Shown: piece after piece, positions 1 through 4,439 of the stretch | Layout of the letters: the number at the start of each line of letters is the position of its first letter | Position numbering within the stretch: position 1 is the first letter of the stretch | DNA from: Candidatus Woesearchaeota archaeon | Lineage (GTDB): Archaea; Nanobdellota; Nanobdellia; Woesearchaeales; J091 | Length of the DNA stretch: 5,078 nt | Assembly (NCBI GenBank): GCA_003695045.1 | Contig: RFJB01000003.1 | Coordinates: 1-5,078, forward strand | Direction of reading: 5' to 3' | Notes under the pieces: generated by a model | Told to the model about the DNA's origin: nothing | Seen by the model: only the letters and a program-made list of their open reading frames with translations | Databases searched by the model: none | Made by a program: the position numbers and the translations under genes

Positions 1-1512
1 AGAGAAGCCCTTGAAGCAATCTCCGACATGATTGAAGAGAAAGGATGGGGCAAAAGAACGGTAAACTACAAGCTGAGGGACTGGCTCATCAGCAGGCAGA
101 GATACTGGGGTACTCCAATTCCGATAATATACTGCGACAAGTGCGGAATTGTTCCCGTCCCTGAAGACGAGCTGCCGGTTGTTCTTCCTGAAGATGTTGT
201 CTTCGGAACCGGAGGCAACCCTCTCTCAACATCCGAGAGTTTCGTGAACACTTCCTGTCCAAAATGCAACGGACCTGCAAAGCGCGAAACAGACACCATG
301 GACACGTTCGTTGACAGCTCATGGTACTTCCTGAGGTATGCTTCTCCAAAAGAAGAGAAAAAGATGTTCAACGAGGAAGCGGACTACTGGATGCCTGTTG
401 ACCAGTACATTGGCGGAATAGAGCACGCAGTTCTTCACCTCATGTATGCGCGGTTCATCCAGAAGGTGCTTCGCGACCTGGGGATGACAAAGTACGGAGA
501 GCCGTTTGAGAGATTGCTCACGCAGGGAATGGTAATCAAAGACGGCGCAAAGATGTCAAAGTCGCTCGGCAATGTTGTAGATCCTGACGAGATAATCCAG
601 AAGTACGGCTCAGACACTGCACGCCTTTTCATTCTTTTCGCAGCACTTCCTGAAAAGGAGCTTGACTGGTCTGACCAGGGTGTGAATGGGAGCTACAGGT
701 TCCTGCAGAAGTTTTACTCTCTAACAGAACATGAACTCTCTTCGCCTGATGAAACACTGCCGCAGGATCTTTCCATGAAAGAGAGATATCTCCTGAGCAT
801 AACTAACAGGGCAATAAGGGATGTTGCCGAGCTTATCGACAGGTACAGGTTCAGCACAGCCATAACCGAGATAATGGAGGTTGTGAATTCTGTCGCAAGG
901 AACATTGAAAATGTAAAGCCGGCTGTAAGAAGATACATCGTAGAGCGCCTTGCCCTGATGCTCGCTCCGTTTACACCCCACATATGCGAAGAAATCTGGG
1001 AAAAACTGGGTCATAGTTCTTTCATCTCTCTCGCGAGATGGCCCGAAGCTGAAGAAGCCCTTATTGATGAGAAGGTCGAAGCTGCGGAGCGCCTCATCCA
1101 GCAGACAAGGTCTGACATTGCAACGGTAAAAGACCTGCTCAATCTGGAGAAGATATCAAAGATTTCCATCATCATAGCAGACGAATGGAAGCATGTTTTT
1201 GCAGAAAAATTCAAAGAAATAAGCAGTGACACGCGGAACGGTTCAGAGATAATAAAACAGCTTATGGCGGAAGATACTTTAAGAAAGCACGGCAGAGAGG
1301 TCGCTTCTCTTGTTCCGAAGTTGTTGAAGGACCCCTCAAAGGTTCCTCTCCAGGTGGTCGGCACAAAAACAGAGAAAGAAGTGCTTGAGGAGGCCCGACC
1401 AGATCTGGAGAAGGAGTTCTCATGCGTTGTGGAAATAATCTCTGAGGGAGATTCTTCGCATCAAAAAGCCAGGCAGGCAATGCCGGGAAAGCCCGCCATA
1501 GTTATTGAATGA
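1..1512 (+). CDS. leuS: Leucyl-tRNA synthetase, C-terminal 503 residues (5' truncated by window)
   Basis: Class I aminoacyl-tRNA synthetase that charges tRNA-Leu with leucine in the cytoplasm. The reading frame is open from base 1; the Rossmann N-terminus and most of the CP1 editing domain lie upstream of the window. In partial-protein numbering, the catalytic-core return motif DWLISRQRYWG begins near residue 26. A zinc knuckle follows with Cys45, Cys48, Cys86 and Cys89 (two CxxC pairs). DTMDTFVDSSWYFLRY and the DQYIGGIEHAVLHL block come next, then KMSKS at residues 184-188 (bases 550-564), the helical anticodon-binding domain (about 225-350) and a C-terminal domain ending PGKPAIVIE. The core is of the type seen in bacterial LeuRS, but only a few residues separate LTQGMVI from KMSKS, so the leucine-specific insertion found there in Thermus-type LeuRS is absent. 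The C-terminal end is closer to what I recall of archaeal LeuRS than to the bacterial one. The TGA stop lies 2 bp from the end of the convergent gene. Identity is secure; the lineage reading is inference. Confidence 0.97.
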   Translation, partial: REALEAISDMIEEKGWGKRTVNYKLRDWLISRQRYWGTPIPIIYCDKCGIVPVPEDELPVVLPEDVVFGTGGNPLSTSESFVNTSCPKCNGPAKRETDTMDTFVDSSWYFLRYASPKEEKKMFNEEADYWMPVDQYIGGIEHAVLHLMYARFIQKVLRDLGMTKYGEPFERLLTQGMVIKDGAKMSKSLGNVVDPDEIIQKYGSDTARLFILFAALPEKELDWSDQGVNGSYRFLQKFYSLTEHELSSPDETLPQDLSMKERYLLSITNRAIRDVAELIDRYRFSTAITEIMEVVNSVARNIENVKPAVRRYIVERLALMLAPFTPHICEEIWEKLGHSSFISLARWPEAEEALIDEKVEAAERLIQQTRSDIATVKDLLNLEKISKISIIIADEWKHVFAEKFKEISSDTRNGSEIIKQLMAEDTLRKHGREVASLVPKLLKDPSKVPLQVVGTKTEKEVLEEARPDLEKEFSCVVEIISEGDSSHQKARQAMPGKPAIVIE

Positions 1513-1514
1513 GT

Positions 1515-2171
1515 TCATTTTCCGTTTTTTCTTACAAGTTCATAAAGAACTTCATGGGCTTTCATAAGGTACTGCTCTTTGAACAGCATAAGAATCTCAG
1601 GCATGCAGCTCATAAACTCTTCAAGGTTTATTCCCCTTGCTGCAAGCTCAGCGGAGATTGCAGCAACTATGCCGGGAGTTTCCCAGCTTTTCTCGTCAAG
1701 CTCAAGATTTATCTCTGCAAGACCCCTTTCAACCCTTTTTATCTTGGACGGAGGGAATATTTTCTTTACTTTGTCAAGGTTTTTTTCATCAATGACTATC
1801 AGAATTGCCTTGTTTGCCTGAACTATTCTCAAAACTTCTGACCTGGAAATCTTTACCAGAGCGAAGACCTTGGGCAGAAGCCGCTCGGTGTCAGGGTCTT
1901 TCTCAAGAAGGATGCCCGCTATGCCGCTTTTTGACGAGATTGTCGTTCCCTTCAGGGTTTTTATTGCCGCGCTGATGGTGTTGGGGGCTCTTTCTTCCGG
2001 CCTGTATCTTCTTACCGCGCTGATTACGGCATTCAGGGATGCCGGTTCTTCAATCTGCTCAAGAATGTACTTGGCTAATGCTCTGCTGTTTATGACCCCT
2101 CTTGCAATGTCGGTTCTCAAGCTGGGGTCAGCGTCAATCAGGCGCCAGACCTTTTGCGTCAAATTAGTCAT
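1515..2171 (-). CDS. ACT-domain protein, predicted regulator of amino acid metabolism (COG2150-like)
   Basis: A 218-residue soluble protein. The N-terminal part (about residues 5-80) is helical and includes ARGVINSRALAKYI and a SLNAVISAVRRYR segment, which resembles the winged-helix-like N-terminus I associate with archaeal COG2150 proteins. The middle (about 98-145) has alternating strand/helix character and could be a degenerate ferredoxin-like or ACT-like unit. The C-terminal part (about 151-213) reads as an ACT domain: strand LAEINLEL, then TPGIVAAISAELAARGINL, where the turn at Pro166-Gly167 is where ACT domains usually bind an amino acid. The final strand and helix end VLYELVRKNGK. The family is annotated as a predicted amino acid regulator; the ligand and DNA target are unknown. 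The ATG is chosen because a TATA-like element lies about 28 bp upstream and there is no Shine-Dalgarno, implying a leaderless mRNA. A palindrome covers the start and suggests autoregulation. The gene is convergent with leuS and divergent from the nucleotidyltransferase operon. Confidence 0.85.
   Translation of the reverse strand: MTNLTQKVWRLIDADPSLRTDIARGVINSRALAKYILEQIEEPASLNAVISAVRRYRPEERAPNTISAAIKTLKGTTISSKSGIAGILLEKDPDTERLLPKVFALVKISRSEVLRIVQANKAILIVIDEKNLDKVKKIFPPSKIKRVERGLAEINLELDEKSWETPGIVAAISAELAARGINLEEFMSCMPEILMLFKEQYLMKAHEVLYELVRKNGK
1518..1530 (+). terminator. T-rich candidate terminator of leuS
   Basis: Two T runs (four T at 1518-1521 and six T at 1525-1530) begin 6 bases after the leuS stop, with no GC hairpin before them. 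Archaeal RNA polymerase commonly terminates at T-rich stretches without a hairpin, so this fits a leuS terminator. The same bases encode the Lys/Asn-rich C-terminus of the opposing gene, which alone could explain the T richness. Confidence 0.4.
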
Positions 2172-2182
2172 ATTTGACTAAT
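2163..2182. promoter_or_regulatory. Perfect 8-bp inverted repeat over the ACT-regulator start (candidate operator)
   Basis: The arms ATTAGTCA (2163-2170) and TGACTAAT (2175-2182) are exact reverse complements around the 4-base spacer TATT. The repeat spans the first codons of the minus-strand ACT-domain gene and its inferred transcription start. A two-fold symmetric site here could let a dimeric regulator, possibly the ACT protein itself, block transcription start. In RNA it would also form a hairpin holding the AUG. Function is inferred from symmetry and position only. Confidence 0.5.
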
Positions 2183-2195
2183 ATTTTTCAATCGC

Positions 2196-2203
2196 TTATT
2201 AAA
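2196..2203 (-). promoter_or_regulatory. Archaeal TATA box for the ACT-domain gene
   Basis: On the minus strand this reads TTTAATAA, close to the archaeal TATA consensus. Its centre lies about 28 bp upstream of the A of the start codon at 2171, which places the expected transcription start at or next to the ATG and gives a leaderless transcript. No Shine-Dalgarno-like sequence precedes the start, which agrees. Confidence 0.55.
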
Positions 2204-2224
2204 TGTTTCCATTTTGTCACAATC

Positions 2225-2232
2225 TTTTTAAG
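2225..2232 (+). promoter_or_regulatory. Candidate archaeal TATA element for the leader ORF-nucleotidyltransferase operon
   Basis: The bases TTTTTAAG, continuing as TAAA, form the only TATA-like AT-rich element before the plus-strand operon. Transcription would be expected about 25 bp downstream (near 2255). That gives a 5' leader of roughly 18 nt ahead of the 22-codon ORF and about 145 nt ahead of the nucleotidyltransferase gene. The short palindrome TTGTCACAA (2214-2222) abuts it upstream, where TFB recognition or an operator could lie. Confidence 0.45.
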
Positions 2233-2272
2233 TAAACGGCTTTCATACCGCCAGAAATTTTACGGTGGCAGA

Positions 2273-2341
2273 ATGACCTACAACAAGAGCAAGGCATCAC
2301 TTATGGAACAAATCATTCTGCTAGTCCTGATTATCCTGTAA
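2273..2341 (+). CDS. 22-residue leader peptide ending in nine branched-chain codons
   Basis: A small ORF between the promoter and the nucleotidyltransferase gene. The ATG follows GGTGG (2264-2268) by 4 bases, a plausible archaeal Shine-Dalgarno. The peptide starts MTYNKSKASLMEQ and ends with Ile-Ile-Leu-Leu-Val-Leu-Ile-Ile-Leu directly before TAA. This codon run, followed after 4 bases by a GC-rich hairpin, has the look of a bacterial ilv/leu attenuator leader. An alternative is a small hydrophobic membrane peptide. The segment KASLMEQ also resembles a type IV pilin (class III) signal peptide, with Glu at +5 if cleaved after Lys7, but the hydrophobic stretch is only 9 residues and no other frame extends it. 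I do not recognise it as a known peptide. Whether it is translated is inferred from its RBS and placement only. Confidence 0.45.
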   Translation: MTYNKSKASLMEQIILLVLIIL

Positions 2342-2345
2342 TCCC

Positions 2346-2372
2346 GCCGCTCTCTGTGCAATTCTGAGCGGC
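2346..2372 (+). promoter_or_regulatory. GC-rich hairpin between leader ORF and nucleotidyltransferase gene
   Basis: GCCGCTC (2346-2352) and GAGCGGC (2366-2372) are perfect 7-bp complements around a 13-base loop, beginning 4 bases after the leader ORF stop. No T run follows, so it is not a bacterial intrinsic terminator. Bases 2351-2355 (TCTCT) can instead pair with 2387-2391 (GGAGA), which is part of the Shine-Dalgarno region of the next gene. The two pairings share 2351-2352 and exclude each other, as in a translational attenuator. The pairings can be read directly; the regulatory role is inference. Confidence 0.45.
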
Positions 2373-2385
2373 CGCCAAAAGCAAA

Positions 2386-2396
2386 AGGAGATGGAG
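2386..2396 (+). promoter_or_regulatory. Tandem Shine-Dalgarno before the nucleotidyltransferase gene
   Basis: AGGAG (2386-2390) and GGAG (2393-2396) precede the ATG at 2401 with spacings of 10 and 4 bases. They support 2401 as the start rather than the later in-frame Met codons at residues 10, 16 or 18. The first copy can pair with the left side of the upstream hairpin. Confidence 0.6.
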
Positions 2397-2400
2397 TAAT

Positions 2401-3573
2401 ATGCAAGCCGAAGGCCAGCATCAGCAGATGCATCCTGCACTCTCCATGCTCATGCAGGAACTGGACAGCGTGGAAATGCCTGAGGACAACTCTTACTTTG
2501 ATGTTTACAAGGAACTCCTTTCTTCTGAGATGGATTCTCTCCGCAGATTCAATCTTGACTCTCCGTGGGGAGGGGAAAAACTGGTGGAGTTGGAACGCGC
2601 TGTTCAAACATTGTCTGAAAGAGTCGGAAAAAATCCGCAAATGTCTGAAGAAGATATTGCAGAAGAATTCGTCGCCAGAGACCCTGCTGAAAATTATCCC
2701 AGCAAGTATGCTCTTGCAACCCTGACTGTGACAGAGCTTGCTAACGAACTTTTTCCATTCTATGGCGCTACCCCTTCCAAAGACGCCATGTTCCGGACAA
2801 TGGCCAAAACAAGGGATGTGCTTCTTCCATACCTTTTTGAAAAGTCAAACGTCTCAGAGGAAAAAACCCTGCTTAGAAAGTATGTCGAGTCGATATTCCG
2901 GATTGAAGATTATGTCAAGTCAGGATACCTCAACTATATGGTCTCAGTAGCGCTCTCCAAGGCGGACAAACACATCTACTCTTCATATTCTGATGAGGAA
3001 ACTCTCCGGAGAATGCACAATGTCTACGACGCCCTAATCGACTTTCAGAAAAGGATTGAGTCGTCGGAAATAAAGGATTCCGTAAAAGCTCTTGCGGTAG
3101 GTGGCTCTTTCGGACGTCTTCTTAAAAGAGGTTATGACCCTGATTCTGCGATTGAGTCGAAGGACAATCTCATGGGATTTGACAGCCACTCAGACCTTGA
3201 TCTGATAATCTTCACAGAATCAATGTTTCCCGAACAGTTCGTTTCAGACCAGAAAACAGTCAATCTGCTGAGATCGATGGCAAAGGAAGTGGGATATGCG
3301 CATGACGTCGACGTCTGCGAGGGCGGCCGGCTTCCCTCAATAGGTCTTGACGAGGAAGGAATATGGAGCTATACGAACCCTCATGCTTTGCTGCGCTACC
3401 TTGATGAGGGCTGGACATTAAACCCCCTGTCTCTGGTTTATACAAATGTTCATTACGGAAAAGTTCTGAGCGGAGAGGATTGGTTTGAGGAAAAAATAGC
3501 GCCCATACTCAACCTTTACTCTAAGTTGGTTATTCCCAAGGCAGAAGAATACTTTGCAAGGATAACGAGATAA
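2401..3573 (+). CDS. Nucleotidyltransferase-fold protein (pol-beta superfamily), substrate unknown
   Basis: A 390-residue soluble protein with no signal peptide or membrane segment. Residues 1 to about 225 are acidic and helical and match no family I know. The nucleotidyltransferase signature starts at about 230: strand ALAV, then GGSFGRLL (234-241), then SDLDLIIF (264-271) with the two metal-binding carboxylates Asp265 and Asp267. A likely third carboxylate is Asp302 or Asp304 in HDVDV. The C-terminal part includes NPLSLVYTNVHYGKVLSGED, resembling the strand/helix that closes small nucleotidyltransferases. All expected catalytic positions look intact, so the protein is probably active. It could add a nucleotide to an RNA, a protein or a small molecule. 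The GS-to-DxD spacing of about 28 residues is much longer than the usual 9-13. It is the first gene after the leader ORF and hairpin and is followed 23 bp later by the acidic partner gene, so co-transcription is likely. The fold call is fairly sure; the function is not known. Confidence 0.8.
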   Translation: MQAEGQHQQMHPALSMLMQELDSVEMPEDNSYFDVYKELLSSEMDSLRRFNLDSPWGGEKLVELERAVQTLSERVGKNPQMSEEDIAEEFVARDPAENYPSKYALATLTVTELANELFPFYGATPSKDAMFRTMAKTRDVLLPYLFEKSNVSEEKTLLRKYVESIFRIEDYVKSGYLNYMVSVALSKADKHIYSSYSDEETLRRMHNVYDALIDFQKRIESSEIKDSVKALAVGGSFGRLLKRGYDPDSAIESKDNLMGFDSHSDLDLIIFTESMFPEQFVSDQKTVNLLRSMAKEVGYAHDVDVCEGGRLPSIGLDEEGIWSYTNPHALLRYLDEGWTLNPLSLVYTNVHYGKVLSGEDWFEEKIAPILNLYSKLVIPKAEEYFARITR

Positions 3574-3582
3574 AATCAGTTA

Positions 3583-3589
3583 GAGGTGG
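3583..3589 (+). promoter_or_regulatory. Shine-Dalgarno of the acidic partner gene
   Basis: GAGGTGG is a strong match to the archaeal 16S anti-Shine-Dalgarno and sits 7 bases before the ATG at 3597. It lies in the 23-bp gap after the nucleotidyltransferase stop. No TATA-like element is visible in the gap, which supports translation from a shared mRNA. Confidence 0.7.
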
Positions 3590-3596
3590 TTATGTA

Positions 3597-4406
3597 ATGG
3601 AATCTGTTGAACCAACAAAACAAAGTGAAAATCTGGACTATGTGCTGAATAATGAATTCAATGCGAGCGATTCTCTCAAAGAGTCATATGACTCGCTTGA
3701 ATCATCGGCGTTGAAGGCATCTGTATCAATGAATGGCGTTGATCCCTACTCTTCAGTTCGACTTCAGGCATTCAGGCGCCTTTCTGAGGCACCATTGTTC
3801 TTCGATGACCCTCAGTTGCAGGAGAGGTATTCTCGCGCGGTCTCGGAACTTCTTCTTGAAGCAGCAGATTTCTATTCAACCCTGGGAAGTGCCGGACTGA
3901 TGTCCAACAATTACGACGCTAAAACAGGAATGCCTGTAAACGGAAATGAGTTTCTGGCTCAGGCAAAAGAAAAATCAGACCTTGAGAGGAAGAATCTTGC
4001 AGCGAAGCTGCTCTCCTTTTCCGAGGAAGTATGGGCTTCTTATGAGGACTCCTCTGAAATAACCGCTCTGGAGGAATCTTATGACCCTAACATGGAACTC
4101 GGACCTCTGGTCGCGGATTTCATCGAACTCAACACCCTCATAGAACAGGCAATGGCATCCCCCGAATACGAGGTTGCTGTATCGGCTTATCTTGCAGCAA
4201 GGGCTCTTGACAGCTCTCTGAATGTCGCAACCTCAACCAGCAGGGGATATGAATCTCTTTTTACAGTCGCAATGCGGGACCCGGACTACAACGAGGTTCT
4301 GCGGTTCCTGACAACTGAATTCCGACTGCACGGAAATGAACTGTCACCTCTGACATCGCCGGGAGGTTCAAGAGCCGGTCAGAGAATCTACAGGAACAAC
4401 TGGTAA
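3597..4406 (+). CDS. Hypothetical acidic, cysteine-free, mostly helical protein; operon partner of the nucleotidyltransferase
   Basis: I do not recognise this 269-residue protein. It has no signal peptide, membrane segment, zinc motif, P-loop or nucleotidyltransferase/HEPN motif that I can see. It has 43 Asp/Glu against 22 Lys/Arg, no cysteine, and is rich in Ser, Leu, Ala and Glu. Predicted character is largely helical: about residues 54-95 (RLQAFRRLSEAPLFF through the SRAVSELLLEAADFY helix), 118-150 (EFLAQAKEKSDLERKNLAAKLL is one long helix split here only for naming) and 170-205. The first 50 residues look flexible and acidic. The last 19 residues switch character, with Gly, three Arg and no acid, ending RNNW, and could be an interaction tail. 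It starts 23 bp after the nucleotidyltransferase gene with its own strong Shine-Dalgarno. It may be a subunit, substrate, inhibitor or adaptor of that enzyme; the sequence does not say which. Confidence 0.75.
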   Translation: MESVEPTKQSENLDYVLNNEFNASDSLKESYDSLESSALKASVSMNGVDPYSSVRLQAFRRLSEAPLFFDDPQLQERYSRAVSELLLEAADFYSTLGSAGLMSNNYDAKTGMPVNGNEFLAQAKEKSDLERKNLAAKLLSFSEEVWASYEDSSEITALEESYDPNMELGPLVADFIELNTLIEQAMASPEYEVAVSAYLAARALDSSLNVATSTSRGYESLFTVAMRDPDYNEVLRFLTTEFRLHGNELSPLTSPGGSRAGQRIYRNNW

Positions 4407-4408
4407 TC

Positions 4409-4418
4409 TTTTTATATT
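4409..4418 (+). promoter_or_regulatory. Archaeal TATA box for the NAD kinase gene
   Basis: TTTTTATATT lies with its centre about 26 bp before the ATG at 4440. This is the spacing expected when the transcript begins at the start codon itself. No Shine-Dalgarno is seen between the element and the ATG, so a leaderless mRNA is likely. The element begins 2 bases after the stop codon of the preceding gene, so NAD kinase need not depend on the nucleotidyltransferase operon. Confidence 0.6.
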
Positions 4419-4431
4419 CTTCTTTGTTTTT
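4409..4431 (+). terminator. T-rich candidate terminator of the nucleotidyltransferase operon
   Basis: The stretch is mostly T, with five-T runs at 4409-4413 and 4427-4431, directly after the acidic protein's stop. No hairpin precedes it. It fits archaeal T-run termination, and it overlaps the NAD kinase promoter in a very compact junction. Confidence 0.4.
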
Positions 4432-4439
4432 CATCCTGC

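Noticed and set aside
1509..1841. Plus-strand ORFs of 80-110 codons opposite the ACT-domain gene, including 1870-2181.
   Set aside because: They are antisense shadows of a gene with clear family similarity; their translations show no coherent domain.
2247..2268. CCGCC (2248-2252) can pair with GGTGG (2264-2268), which would hide the leader ORF Shine-Dalgarno.
   Set aside because: The inferred transcription start (near 2255) lies inside the left arm, so the hairpin would probably not exist in the RNA; it is only 5 bp with one G-T.
2273..2341. The leader peptide as a truncated type IV pilin with a class III signal peptide.
   Set aside because: KASLMEQ and Glu at +5 fit, but the hydrophobic stretch has only 9 residues before the stop and neither alternative frame continues into a pilin-like sequence. 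Kept only as an alternative reading.
2391..2399. Mini-ORF ATG-GAG-TAA just before 2401, and a similar ATG-TAA before 3597.
   Set aside because: Both start codons sit too close to the Shine-Dalgarno to initiate well, and such short start-stop runs are expected by chance in A/T-rich leaders.
2278..2640. Minus-strand ORF over the leader region and the nucleotidyltransferase start.
   Set aside because: It overlaps the well-supported plus-strand gene, lacks a promoter or Shine-Dalgarno, and its translation looks random.
2401..4406. A HEPN-MNT toxin-antitoxin pair.
   Set aside because: The nucleotidyltransferase is far larger than minimal MNT proteins, and the partner lacks the RxxxxH HEPN motif; its only His is in RLHG.
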